Position numbers and translations under genes: made by a program. The notes under the pieces are model-generated. The model did not search any database. It had not been told where the DNA came from and worked only from the letters and a program-made list of their open reading frames with translations. From Gaiellasilicea sp037721555 (GTDB lineage Bacteria > Actinomycetota > Thermoleophilia > Gaiellales > Gaiellaceae): DNA of 29,661 nucleotides. Shown here piece by piece: positions 14,671 through 22,411 of the stretch (position 1 is the first letter of the stretch; each line of letters opens with the position of its first letter). The stretch is taken from contig JBBJOI010000034.1 in the NCBI GenBank assembly GCA_037721555.1, positions 1 through 29,661 on the forward strand. The letters run 5' to 3'.

Positions 14671-16564
14671 CGCCGCAGGCGCAGGTGTTCACCTCGCGCT
14701 CGACGACCCCGTGGCCCGTGTGGACGTGCGTCGTGCACGGCATGCAGGGGTCGAAGCTCCGGATCGCGCGGAGCATGTCGATCGAGGTGAACTTCGACGG
14801 ATCCGAGGTGTCCTCGATGATCGGCGTGTTCAGCACCGCCTCCTCGTACGGCCCGAGCTGATCCCACGGGTCGCGCGGCGACGCGTTGATCGTCGAGGGC
14901 GTGCAGATCTGGTAGTTCGTGATCTTCCCCTTGTCCATCACGAGATGGTGGGTGAGGTAGCCGCGCCCGGCGCCCCACCAGCCGACGCCGAGACGCTCGT
15001 CCTTCGGCATGTGCCGCTCGAGCTGGTCCGGCGGGATCGCCGCCACCTTCCGGTCGCCCTGCTTGAAGAGGCGATAGGCCTCGAGCAGGCTCGCGAGCCC
15101 GACGAGCTGCGAGAAGACGTAGTGGTAGGCGCGGCCGCGGTTGCGCTCGAACGCGTTCCAGACCTCCGGGACGTGCCACTCGCAGTGCATCTCCGGGGTC
15201 AGCCCCTTGGGCACGTGTAGCTTCATGCTCCGGCCCGTCGTCTCGATGAAGTCGTTCGCCGGCTGCTTCTGCGCCATCGCGGTCATGAAGAGGCGCGCGT
15301 AGGCGCCGGCCTCCACGACGTTGCGGTCCCAGCGCGGGGTGCAGGCCCAGGTGTACTTGTCCTTCCAGCTCTTCTCGCCGGGCTTCGGCAGTGTCTGCTT
15401 GTTCCACGGGTGGTACGGGCTGATCGGGTCGCCGCGCGGGTCGGTCGCGTAGCGGTCGCCGGCCCATTCCTCGTAGTAGGAGTGCTCGACGAACTCCTCG
15501 AAGCCGATGTTGATGTCGGTGAGGCGGGTGGTCACGAGCTCGCCGTCGATCACGACGCCGGGAGTCGACCAGCGCCGCTCGCCCCAGTCGTTGCAGTCCG
15601 CGTAGCTCGAGTTGTAGGCGTGCGGGTCGTCCCAGAAGCCGGTGTCGATCAGGCTCATCGGACGCGCGCCCACCATTTTGTAGCGCTCGTCGCAGGTGTA
15701 GAAGAAGTCCGGGATCTCGTCCCAGACCGCGAGCATCCGCTTCGCGTAGTCGAAGATCCGGCCGAGCTTCGAGTGGTACTCGTTCAGCGTCTGGAGCGAG
15801 ACCGTCGAGGAGACGCCGCCGGGGACGACCGTCTGCGGGTGCGGGTACTTGCCGGCGAGGATCACGAACATCTCGCGCGAGATCCGGGTGAACTCGAGCC
15901 CCTCGCGATAGAGCGAGCCGGTCAGCGGGTTCAGCGCGGTCATCAGCTCGGCCATCGTCGTGAAGCCGTGGTGCTCGACGCCCTTGCACTTCCATTCCTT
16001 CGCCTTCGGCCAGAGCTCGGGGTTGACGGCCTTGACGACCACCTCCGAGTAGTCGGGGCCGGCGAGCAGGTAGAGATGGAGCGGGTTGTCGTAGCCCATC
16101 TCCGCCGACTCCTGCATGTTCCGGATCACGGTCCCGAGCGGCGGCACCTCGAGCCCCATCGCCATCTCGATCGCGTAGGCCGAGCAGTGCGCGTGGACGC
16201 CGCCGCAGACGCCGCAGGCGCGCGAGGAGATGAAGATCGCGTCGCGCGGGTCGCGGCCCATCAGGATCACCTCGTAGCCGCGGAAGAGCGTGGCTTGCGA
16301 GCGCGCGTCGAGGTAGCGGCCGCTGTCGAGATCGGCGACGACATTGACCGCGAGCGCGCCCGCGACCCGCGTCACCGGGTCCATGTTCAGGTCCTTGATG
16401 TGGCCGTTCCGCGCAGTCAGCCGCTTGATCTGCTCCTCGCGCTCGGCGTCGGTCATCGCGACCTCGGGCCGCGTCACGGTCACCGAATAGGGATCGGGGA
16501 TCCCTCCGACGAGCCTGGCTGCACCGTTCGAGTCGAACTCGACCGGCAGGTTCTTGAAGCACAC
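14663..16564 (-). CDS. [NiFe]-hydrogenase large subunit
   Basis: A 633-residue catalytic subunit that oxidises or evolves H2 at a Ni-Fe(CN)2CO centre. The L1 motif SSRACGVCGGVHA near residue 105 and L2 motif DPCMPCTTH near the C-terminus give the four Cys ligands; all four are ordinary TGC/TGT codons, so this is not a [NiFeSe] enzyme. After the His of L2 there is a 20-residue tail ending VNTCACGAD, which is the expected protease-removed peptide, though its extra Cys pair is unusual. GTG 16564 lies one base after the small-subunit stop. The sequence looks like a group 1 uptake enzyme; the subgroup needs a tree. Confidence 0.96.
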   Translation of the reverse strand: MCFKNLPVEFDSNGAARLVGGIPDPYSVTVTRPEVAMTDAEREEQIKRLTARNGHIKDLNMDPVTRVAGALAVNVVADLDSGRYLDARSQATLFRGYEVILMGRDPRDAIFISSRACGVCGGVHAHCSAYAIEMAMGLEVPPLGTVIRNMQESAEMGYDNPLHLYLLAGPDYSEVVVKAVNPELWPKAKEWKCKGVEHHGFTTMAELMTALNPLTGSLYREGLEFTRISREMFVILAGKYPHPQTVVPGGVSSTVSLQTLNEYHSKLGRIFDYAKRMLAVWDEIPDFFYTCDERYKMVGARPMSLIDTGFWDDPHAYNSSYADCNDWGERRWSTPGVVIDGELVTTRLTDINIGFEEFVEHSYYEEWAGDRYATDPRGDPISPYHPWNKQTLPKPGEKSWKDKYTWACTPRWDRNVVEAGAYARLFMTAMAQKQPANDFIETTGRSMKLHVPKGLTPEMHCEWHVPEVWNAFERNRGRAYHYVFSQLVGLASLLEAYRLFKQGDRKVAAIPPDQLERHMPKDERLGVGWWGAGRGYLTHHLVMDKGKITNYQICTPSTINASPRDPWDQLGPYEEAVLNTPIIEDTSDPSKFTSIDMLRAIRSFDPCMPCTTHVHTGHGVVEREVNTCACGAD

Positions 16565-16565
16565 G

Positions 16566-17885
16566 TCAGGAATCCTCTCGTTTGGTCTTGCCCCATTCGC
16601 CCCCCGAGCCCTTGCCCGCGTCGCCGCGACGCCGGAGCACGTCGTAGGCCTTGTGACCAGCCTTGCTGACTACGCCCGGCTCGGCCTTCTCCGCGGCCCA
16701 GCCGCTCGGAATCTCGCCCTCGACGTCCCAGCGAACCTCGCGGTTCAGATTGTCGTTCGAGAACATCCGCAGCGGCTTGATGATGCTCCCGACCATCCGC
16801 GACGCCGTCGACGAGACGCGAGAGCCGGGCGCCACCTTGTAGAAGGGCGTGAACTTGTCCGGGAAGCCGGGCATCGTGCAGCCGATACAGGCTCCGCCGG
16901 CGTTCATGCAGCCGCCCGCGTGGTTGATCGCCCCGCGCGAGGTGATGTTGCAGTTGACGACCGGGCCCCAGCAGCCGATCTCGACGAGGCACTCCTTGTC
17001 GCCGAACTCATCGGCGAAGGAGCCCTCCTCGTAGTAGGCGCCGCGGACGCAGTGGCGGTGGACGGTCTCGCCGAAGAGCCAGGCGGGGCGGCCGAGCTCG
17101 TCGAACTCCGGGAGGGGGCCGAAGCCCTGAAGGAAGTAGAGGATCGCAGCCACGGTCTCGGTGAAGTTGTCGCCGACCGGCGCGCAGCCGGGGACGTTCA
17201 CGACGGGGACGCCGAGCGCGCTCCGGTACTCCTTGCCGAGGAAGTCCATCAGGCTCATTGCGCCCGTCGGGTTGCCGTGGGCCGCTGGGACTCCGCCCCA
17301 GGTGGCGCACGTGCCGATCGCGATCGAGGCGGCGGCGCCCGGAGCGAGGCGCGCGACCCACTCGTCGGTCGAGACGGTCCGCAGCTCGCCGTCCGGGCCC
17401 CAAGGCTCCTCGCCCTGCCCCGACCAGTAGCCGCCGAGCGAGTGGACGAGCGTCTCGTCGCTGATCGAGCCTTCGAGGATGATCACGTAGGGCGCGTCGA
17501 GCTCGCCCTTGAGGGCGTCCTCGTGGGCGCGCAGGTAGGCGGGGCCCGACTCGATGTTGACGACCGGGTGGTGGAGGATCACGCGTGGCAGGCCGGGATG
17601 GGCCCCGAGGAGCAGGCTCTCGACGCTCGGTGCCTGTGCGCCCGTCACCGAGACGGTGCAGCCGTCGCAGCTCATCCCGGCGAACCAGAACGCGTGCACC
17701 TTCTCGAGCGGACCCAACCGCGAGGCGGGGCCGGCGTGGGCAATGGGCTCGAGGTAGTCCTCCATCGTCACCCGAGCAGGCATCCCGAAGTCGCCGTTCG
17801 CGGCGTGGTCGTGGTAGCGGTCGACCGGGCCGATCAGGTCGAGCAGCTTCTCGGCCGGGGTTTGCTTGATCGCCTTCGTCGCCAC
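16566..17885 (-). CDS. [NiFe]-hydrogenase small (Fe-S) subunit
   Basis: A 439-residue electron-transfer subunit. Cluster ligands are visible in order: MSCDGCTVSVTG (near residue 73), IGTCATWGG, VPGCAP, HRHCVRG, then CLVEIGCWGP and MNAGGACIGCTMPG, consistent with three Fe-S clusters. The N-terminus has no twin-arginine signal and the C-terminus has no membrane helix, so it is probably cytoplasmic. The first motif is CDGC, unlike actinobacterial group 1h enzymes whose proximal cluster has an Asp (CDGD), so this is not a typical 1h small subunit. It is the first gene of small-large-protease and is divergent from DUF1059. Confidence 0.95.
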   Translation of the reverse strand: MATKAIKQTPAEKLLDLIGPVDRYHDHAANGDFGMPARVTMEDYLEPIAHAGPASRLGPLEKVHAFWFAGMSCDGCTVSVTGAQAPSVESLLLGAHPGLPRVILHHPVVNIESGPAYLRAHEDALKGELDAPYVIILEGSISDETLVHSLGGYWSGQGEEPWGPDGELRTVSTDEWVARLAPGAAASIAIGTCATWGGVPAAHGNPTGAMSLMDFLGKEYRSALGVPVVNVPGCAPVGDNFTETVAAILYFLQGFGPLPEFDELGRPAWLFGETVHRHCVRGAYYEEGSFADEFGDKECLVEIGCWGPVVNCNITSRGAINHAGGCMNAGGACIGCTMPGFPDKFTPFYKVAPGSRVSSTASRMVGSIIKPLRMFSNDNLNREVRWDVEGEIPSGWAAEKAEPGVVSKAGHKAYDVLRRRGDAGKGSGGEWGKTKREDS

Positions 17886-17977
17886 CCTCGCCCCCTCCGT
17901 TCGCGCTGCGGCTACCCGGTAGATGTGTCCGGCATACTGCGGACGCTAACGTAGCAAGTCAAACGGGAGGAGGCCGG
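17886..17977. promoter_or_regulatory. Divergent promoter region of the hydrogenase operons
   Basis: These 92 bp separate the hydrogenase structural operon (minus) from the DUF1059 operon (plus), so both promoters must lie here. An inverted repeat GTCCG (17927-17931) and CGGAC (17940-17944) with an 8-bp spacer is a candidate operator. A ribosome-binding site gggaggagg precedes the DUF1059 ATG. I cannot assign -10 or -35 boxes with confidence. Confidence 0.45.
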
Positions 17978-18160
17978 ATGACCAAGACGTTCGAGTGTCG
18001 GCACGGCGGCGTGATCTGCAACGCGAAGATCGAGGGCGAGACCGAGGAAGAAGTGCTCGCGAAGGCCGTCGAGCATGCGCAGAAGGTGCACGGTGTCGAC
18101 CTCACTCAGGCCCAGACGCTCGCCCGGTACGCGCAGAGCCTGATCCGCGACAAGACCTAA
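17978..18160 (+). CDS. DUF1059 small protein
   Basis: A 60-residue protein matching the DUF1059 family of predicted small metal-binding proteins (FECRHGGVICNAKIEGETEEE, then a helix ending HAQKVHG). Two Cys and two His could bind metal. It has a strong ribosome-binding site and opens the plus-strand run that continues into four small membrane proteins and hypC. The link to hydrogenase is by position only. Confidence 0.85.
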   Translation: MTKTFECRHGGVICNAKIEGETEEEVLAKAVEHAQKVHGVDLTQAQTLARYAQSLIRDKT

Positions 18161-18244
18161 CGGGAAGCTCTGTCGAATCGCGCCTCGGTGCGTTAGGGTG
18201 TGCGCCGGTAAGTGCGTAATGCATGCAGAGCCTGGAGGCCGCGC

Positions 18245-18502
18245 GTGGTAGCCGTCTCGACAACAGGGTGGTGGGTGATCGGCTCCGTCCTCGGAGCAGT
18301 CGTGATCGCGCTCGTTGCAGCGCTCCTGATCGCGATCATCCTCCTCGGGCGTCGGATCGTCGTCCAGGCAGGTGCGATCGTAGCGGCGCTCGACGGCGCT
18401 CAGGCCAACACGGCCGCACTCTTCGACGTGGCCGGCACAAACCACGCGCTCGTTCGGATCGTGCGCGATCTGGGCGCCGTTCGCGAGGAGGTGTCCCGGT
18501 GA
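18245..18502 (+). CDS. Small single-span membrane protein 1 of 4
   Basis: An 85-residue protein with one hydrophobic segment (residues about 8-33, WWVIGSVLGAVVIALVAALL) followed by a helical cytoplasmic tail. GTG 18245 is chosen because ctggagg precedes it by about 7 bases. The stop overlaps the next start (GTGA). I do not recognise the family. It is the first of four similar-looking consecutive genes between DUF1059 and hypC. Confidence 0.75.
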   Translation: MVAVSTTGWWVIGSVLGAVVIALVAALLIAIILLGRRIVVQAGAIVAALDGAQANTAALFDVAGTNHALVRIVRDLGAVREEVSR

Positions 18503-18756
18503 GCACCGGCGTCGTCGTGCTCGCGTGGATCGGGCTGGCGCTCGGCCTGGTCGTCGCGCTCCTCGTCGTCTTTCTCTTCAGCCGCGTCGTCCGGCCCGCG
18601 CTCGAGGTCGAGCGGTACTCGCGCGACATCCTCGACGCCGGCCTCGGGATCGCCCGCAACCTCGACGGGGTCGACGAGGCTGTTCGCACGCGGGACCTGG
18701 CGACGGCAGTTCCCGGGCTCGCGGTGGCGTACCTGAAGAAGCTGGGGAAGGTCTGA
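18499..18756 (+). CDS. Small single-span membrane protein 2 of 4
   Basis: An 85-residue protein with a span near residues 5-30 (VVLAWIGLALGLVVALLVVF) and a helical tail ending LKKLGKV. It starts at GTG 18499 inside the previous stop, and the next gene follows with no gap, so synthesis is tightly coupled. No family recognised; the architecture matches its three neighbours. Confidence 0.72.
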   Translation: MSTGVVVLAWIGLALGLVVALLVVFLFSRVVRPALEVERYSRDILDAGLGIARNLDGVDEAVRTRDLATAVPGLAVAYLKKLGKV

Positions 18757-19035
18757 ATGGGCCTGCTCGCTCTCTCGAGCGGCGTCGAGCTGGCCTGGGG
18801 GCTTGGACTCGCGATCGGGCTCGTCGTGGCCGTGGTCGTCTGGACGCTGCTCGAGCTGTTGCGGCGAACCGTGAACGACGTGGACGCGGGCACGACTGCG
18901 ATCTGGACGGCGGGCAAGCTCGTCGCTCAGAACACCCAGACGACGCACCTCCTGCAGACGACCAAGGCCCGCGGCGGCGATCTCCTCGCCGAGCTGGGCG
19001 AGCACGCTCGACTTGCCGAAAGGAGTCAACCGTGA
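18757..19035 (+). CDS. Small single-span membrane protein 3 of 4
   Basis: A 92-residue protein with a span near residues 12-34 (WGLGLAIGLVVAVVVWTLLE) and a polar helical tail rich in Thr, Gln and Ala. It begins directly after the previous stop and overlaps the next start by four bases. No family recognised. Confidence 0.75.
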   Translation: MGLLALSSGVELAWGLGLAIGLVVAVVVWTLLELLRRTVNDVDAGTTAIWTAGKLVAQNTQTTHLLQTTKARGGDLLAELGEHARLAERSQP

Positions 19036-19340
19036 AGACCGTCCTGATCATTCTGACGCTGGTCGAGCTCGTCCTGCTCGTCGTCGTGCTCGCCGTCTAC
19101 CTCGTCCTGATCGCCTCGACCTTGCGCAAGATCTCGAAGACGCTCGGCCTCGTCACCTTCGGCGTGCGCGCGATCGAGAAGCAGACCGCTCCGATCGGCC
19201 CGGTCCTGGGTGAGATCAACGGTGCGCTCGAGCAGGTCGCCGGCGCGCTCGCGGGCGTCGTGGGAGCCAAGGCCGACCACGCGGACCAGCCTCCTGGGCC
19301 ACCGATGGAGCCGATGACCGGGCCGAAAGCCCAGACCTAG
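19032..19340 (+). CDS. Small single-span membrane protein 4 of 4
   Basis: A 102-residue protein with an N-terminal span (residues about 3-28, IILTLVELVLLVVVLAVYLV), an amphipathic helix (ALEQVAGALAGVVG) and a Pro-rich tail. GTG 19032 has aggag upstream. hypC follows after four bases. No family recognised. Together the four could anchor the otherwise soluble hydrogenase or link it to the quinone pool, which is inference. Confidence 0.72.
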   Translation: MKTVLIILTLVELVLLVVVLAVYLVLIASTLRKISKTLGLVTFGVRAIEKQTAPIGPVLGEINGALEQVAGALAGVVGAKADHADQPPGPPMEPMTGPKAQT

Positions 19341-19344
19341 CACC

Positions 19345-19701
19345 ATGTGCCTCGGGATCCCCGGTCAGATCGTCGAGGTCGTCGATCCCGAGCATCACAT
19401 CGCGAAGGTCGAGGTGTCGGGTGTGCGCCGGAACGTCAACGTGGCGCTGCTCGCGAGCGGGCCGGATGCGGTCGGCGTCGGGGACTGGGTTCTGATCCAC
19501 GTGGGCTTCGCGATGTCGAAGATCGACGAGGAGGAGGCGCAGTCGACCCGGGAGTTCCTCGAGCGGCTCGGCGATCCCTACCAGCAGGAGCTGGAGGAGC
19601 TGCGCGCGAGCTCGATCGAAGGACCGACCGTCTGCGAGGGCTCGTGGAGGAGCGCGAGCGGGTGCTCGCCTCTTTCCTCGACACGCACGCAGACGCTCTA
19701 G
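19345..19701 (+). CDS. hypC: Hydrogenase assembly chaperone HypC/HybG
   Basis: HypC carries the Fe(CN)2CO group with HypD and delivers it to the large subunit. The essential N-terminal MCLGIPGQIVEV is present with Cys2, followed by the OB-fold core and a VLIHVGFAMSKIDEEEA block, all typical. The family usually ends at about 75-95 residues. This frame runs to 118 residues with a Ser/Thr-rich tail after GPTVCEGS that overlaps the next gene by about 58 bases. The tail may be real or reflect a lost stop. hypD and hypE, its usual partners, are not in the window. Confidence 0.92.
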   Translation: MCLGIPGQIVEVVDPEHHIAKVEVSGVRRNVNVALLASGPDAVGVGDWVLIHVGFAMSKIDEEEAQSTREFLERLGDPYQQELEELRASSIEGPTVCEGSWRSASGCSPLSSTRTQTL

Positions 19702-20290
19702 GGCTCGCGTGCCACGCGATGGCGCGGGCGTTCTCCGCCGGAGCCACACTGGTCGCCTGCGGCACCGATGCTGCGGCGACAGACGCGGCACACGTCGCGG
19801 TCGAGTCCATGCACCCGGTCAGCGTGGGCAAGCGCGCGCTTCCGGCGCTCGCGTCGCCGAGCCTCGCGCGTCCCGGCGACATCCCGTCGGCCTCGTCCAC
19901 GGCGGCCGCGACCCCGAGGTCGAGGCCCTGCTGGCGCGGCCGGGCCTGCTCACGATCGCGCTGACCGGCCCGGAGCGGATCGAGGCCGACTTCTCGTTCG
20001 CCGTCGAGAGCGACGACCGCCGGATCGTCCAGGAGGTGCAGGAGACCGCCTATCACGTGCTCTGGGAGCTCGTGCATGTCTTCTTCGAGCACCCGGGCCT
20101 GCTCGCGGACGCGTGCATCACGTGCGGCGACGTCGCCGTCGAGGCCCGCGTCGTCGCCGTCTCGGGCGCTACGGCGACGATCGAGCTCGACGGCGCTCGT
20201 GAGCAGGTGGCTGTCGACTTCGTCGACGGGGTCGCGGTCGGCGACACCGTTCTCTGCCATGCCGGGGTCGCGCTGGAGCGGATCTCGTAA
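19644..20290 (+). CDS. SIS-domain/HypC-like fusion protein (one frameshift)
   Basis: The N-terminal half is a sugar-isomerase (SIS) fold: AGATLVACGTDAAATDAAHVAVE, then LVHGGRDPEV and LLTIALTGP, with the helix VQEVQETAYHVLWELVHVFFE. The C-terminal 60 residues resemble HypC: ITCGDVAVEARVVAV and VAVGDTVLCHAGVALERI. The frame breaks near 19887: the first part reads through LARPGDIP, while the remainder, from VGLVHGG on, is in the next frame. Restoring one G gives about 215 residues. Such fusions may bind a sugar-phosphate or assembly intermediate; their reaction is not known. The start could be GTG 19644 or GTG 19659. Confidence 0.8.
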
Positions 20291-20340
20291 CGGAGTTCCT
20301 CTATCCATTCCTCGAGCGCGGCGAGACCGATCTGCCCCCC

Positions 20341-20793
20341 GTGCTCGCCGACGTCCGGGCCTCGAGCCGGCAGAAGGGCGCGGACACGACCGCGCTGCGA
20401 CGCGGCATCGACCTGGTTGCGGTCGTCGCGTGCGGCGAATCGATCCGCGCCGCGCTCGAGCGCGGCGGCCGGCTGCTCGCGTTCGGCAACGGCGGCTCGT
20501 CCACCGACGCCCAGGACCTCGCCCACGACTGCCGCGCCCTCGGCTGGCCCGCGCTCGCGCTCGTGGACGACGTGGCGACGATCACTGCGGTCGGGAACGA
20601 CGTCGGGTTCGAGAACGTCTTCGCGCGCCAGCTGATCCCGCTCGCCCGTAGTCGCGACGTCGCGGTCGCGATCTCGACCAGCGGCTCGTCGCGGAACATC
20701 GTCGCCGGCCTGGAAGAGGCGCAGCGGCAGGCCGGTACCGGCTCAACCGGCACGGTCGGCTCCTACCTTGAATTGTCGGCAAAGCCCGCGTAG
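20341..20793 (+). pseudogene. GmhA-like SIS isomerase, 3' end lost at an element junction
   Basis: The visible core matches sedoheptulose-7-phosphate isomerase (GmhA)-like SIS proteins: LLAFGNGGSSTDAQDLAHD, VGFENVFARQL, and VAISTSGSSRNIVAGLEEA. GmhA is normally about 190-200 residues with a C-terminal helix containing catalytic residues. Here similarity stops near residue 130 and a short unrelated tail (GTGSTGTVGSYLEL) runs to a stop. The break coincides with the repeat at 20728-20774. Similarity extends upstream of GTG 20341 to at least 20290 (TEFLYPFLERGETD), but no canonical start exists there. This is probably a non-functional remnant, with the rest of the hyp operon displaced. Confidence 0.75.
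20728..20774 (+). repeat. Element-end repeat, copy 2, att-like site B inside gmhA
   Basis: This aligns gaplessly (36 of 47) with 3795-3841. The first nine bases (caggccggt) are common to the tRNA-Asp remnants and to gmhA coding sequence, so they look like a recombination core. The following tcaaccggcac and tgaatt blocks belong to the inserted DNA. A gtgtgtagtcg motif at 20797 follows, echoed at 3930 and 27149. Confidence 0.6.
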
Positions 20794-20994
20794 TACGTGT
20801 GTAGTCGTGCTGGTGTCGGGGCAGGCAACAAGGTAGCGCCGGTAGCAGCCCGGCAGATGGCCCCACGAGGACACGTGGCACCCACTTGCCGACGCCGCCG
20901 TCGGCCGACTCAGCGAAGTCGAGCTCCGCGATCACGACGGGTGACGAGCTGCCGGAGGCGGAATGCGGCCGGACGATTCGTCGTTGGCCTGAAC

Positions 20995-21936
20995 ATGGAG
21001 AAGCCGATCGGGATCCTCTACGAGCACCCGCAATGGTTCACGCCCCTGTTCGCGGAGCTCGATCGACGGGAGATCCCTTACGAGCGGATCGACGCCGGCA
21101 AGCTCGTTTTTGATCCGGCCGACACCGAGCGTCGTTACGCCCTGGTCGTCAATCGGATGAGTCCCTCGGCCTGGACGCGCGGCAATGGCGATGCGATCTT
21201 CTCCACGCTCCACTATCTCGCCTACCTCGACGGAATCGGCACTCCGGTCTTGAACGGACACGACGCGTACCTGATCGAGCTCTCCAAGGCACGACAGATC
21301 GCGCTTTTTGCGCGTCTCGGTATCTCGCACCCGCGAACGCGCGTGATCGATAACGCAGGGGGTGCCGCCGAGGCCGCGGCCGAGCTCGCGTTCCCGGTCG
21401 TCGTGAAGCCGAACATCGGCGGCAGCGGCGCGGGCATCACCTCCTACGCCTCACTCGCCGAGCTCGCCTCGGCCGAGGTCGAGCTTGGTATCGACGGCTG
21501 CGCCCTCCTGCAGGAGCAGCTTTCAGCTGCCGGCGACGAAGTCGTTCGGATCGAGGTCCTGGACGGGGAGTTTCTGTACGCCATCCGGCTTCGCTTGCTG
21601 CCCGGCAGCTTCAACCTCTGTCCGGCCGACTACTGCGAGCTTCCCGGTATCGCGGACGGCGTCTCCGGTCGCGGACTTCCGATCGAACGCTTCGATCCGC
21701 CCGCCGGCGTCATCGAAGACGCGAGACGGATCATCCTCGCGGCGGGCATGGATCTCGGCGGCGTTGAGTACCTCGTCGACGCACACACCGGTCAGGCAAC
21801 GTTTTACGACATCAATGCTCTGTCGAACTTCGTGGCCAACGCTCCCGAGGTCGTCGGCTTCGACCCGTTCGTGCAGCTGGTCGACCTGATCGTCGCGCGC
21901 GCCGCTCTGCAGGCGGGCGCGACAGTTCCGGCGTAG
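20995..21936 (+). CDS. ATP-grasp domain protein (RimK/glutathione synthetase-like)
   Basis: A 313-residue ligase-type protein. A preATP-grasp domain (IGILYEHPQWFTPLFAEL) is followed by the ATP-binding region: AFPVVVKPNIGGSGAGI holds the nucleotide lysine and Gly-rich loop, ALLQEQL the hinge, and YDINALSNF the metal-binding end of the fold. It should join a carboxylate to an amine or thiol using ATP; substrates cannot be read from sequence. ATG 20995 fits the first beta strand. Positions 20794-20994 upstream show no gene. It is not obviously part of either flanking operon. Confidence 0.88.
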   Translation: MEKPIGILYEHPQWFTPLFAELDRREIPYERIDAGKLVFDPADTERRYALVVNRMSPSAWTRGNGDAIFSTLHYLAYLDGIGTPVLNGHDAYLIELSKARQIALFARLGISHPRTRVIDNAGGAAEAAAELAFPVVVKPNIGGSGAGITSYASLAELASAEVELGIDGCALLQEQLSAAGDEVVRIEVLDGEFLYAIRLRLLPGSFNLCPADYCELPGIADGVSGRGLPIERFDPPAGVIEDARRIILAAGMDLGGVEYLVDAHTGQATFYDINALSNFVANAPEVVGFDPFVQLVDLIVARAALQAGATVPA

Positions 21937-22007
21937 ACGCCTGGCCACGAGCGGGGGAAGCCGGCCGTTGCCGTGACCGCGCCGACGGCTCGTGACGAGG
22001 CGTCTTC

Positions 22008-22038
22008 TAAATATCCCATCAGAAATTTATGATATTTA
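22008..22038. promoter_or_regulatory. AT-rich inverted repeat, ArsR-type operator
   Basis: TAAATATC (22008-22015) and GATATTTA (22031-22038) form perfect 8-bp arms around a 15-bp spacer that also holds AAATTT. It is a striking AT island in GC-rich DNA, ending 7 bases before the arsR ATG. This is the expected form and place of an autoregulatory ArsR/SmtB operator-promoter. Confidence 0.8.
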
Positions 22039-22045
22039 GGAAGCG

Positions 22046-22411
22046 ATGACGCGCGTCGCGCAGTCCCCGTTCCGTCTTCCGAGCGTGCCCGCGACCACGG
22101 ACCTGATCGCCAAATACTTCCGCGGTCTGGGGGATCCGACTCGGCTGCGGATCCTTCAGCTGTTGCGGGAGGAAGAGGAGCTGTCGGTAGGCGATCTCGT
22201 CACGAGGCTCGCGCTGCCGCAGCCGATGGTGTCGAATCACCTCGCCTGCCTGCGCTGGTGTGGGTTCATCGAGGCTCGACGGGTCGGGCGCACGGTCTTG
22301 AATCGGATCGCCGACGAACGGGTGGCGGCGCTGCTCGAGCTCGGTCAGGCGATGTTGGCCGACAACGCCGCGCACGTCGCGGTCTGCTGTCGAATCGAGG
22401 AAGCGTCGTGA
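22046..22411 (+). CDS. ArsR/SmtB-family metal-responsive repressor
   Basis: A 121-residue winged-helix repressor. The conserved LGDPTRLRILQLL, LSVGDLVTRL and recognition helix PMVSNHLACLRWCGFIEARR are present. Cys residues in the recognition-helix region (CLRWC) and C-terminus (VCCRI) could form a soft-metal site, as in actinobacterial CmtR or MerR-type ArsR proteins; mercury is the likely inducer given the downstream merB. The ATG at 22046 lies just after the operator. Its stop overlaps the next start, and four genes follow as one overlapped operon. Confidence 0.9.
   Translation: MTRVAQSPFRLPSVPATTDLIAKYFRGLGDPTRLRILQLLREEEELSVGDLVTRLALPQPMVSNHLACLRWCGFIEARRVGRTVLNRIADERVAALLELGQAMLADNAAHVAVCCRIEEAS

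Noticed and set aside
14663..16564. [NiFeSe]-hydrogenase with Sec in the large subunit
   Set aside because: All four active-site cysteines have ordinary Cys codons, including both in DPCMPC; there is no TGA in the frame.
15410..17954. Long plus-strand frames (15410-16669 and 16554-17954) opposite the hydrogenase genes
   Set aside because: They are antisense to large and small subunits with clear catalytic motifs; no recognisable domain or ribosome-binding site.
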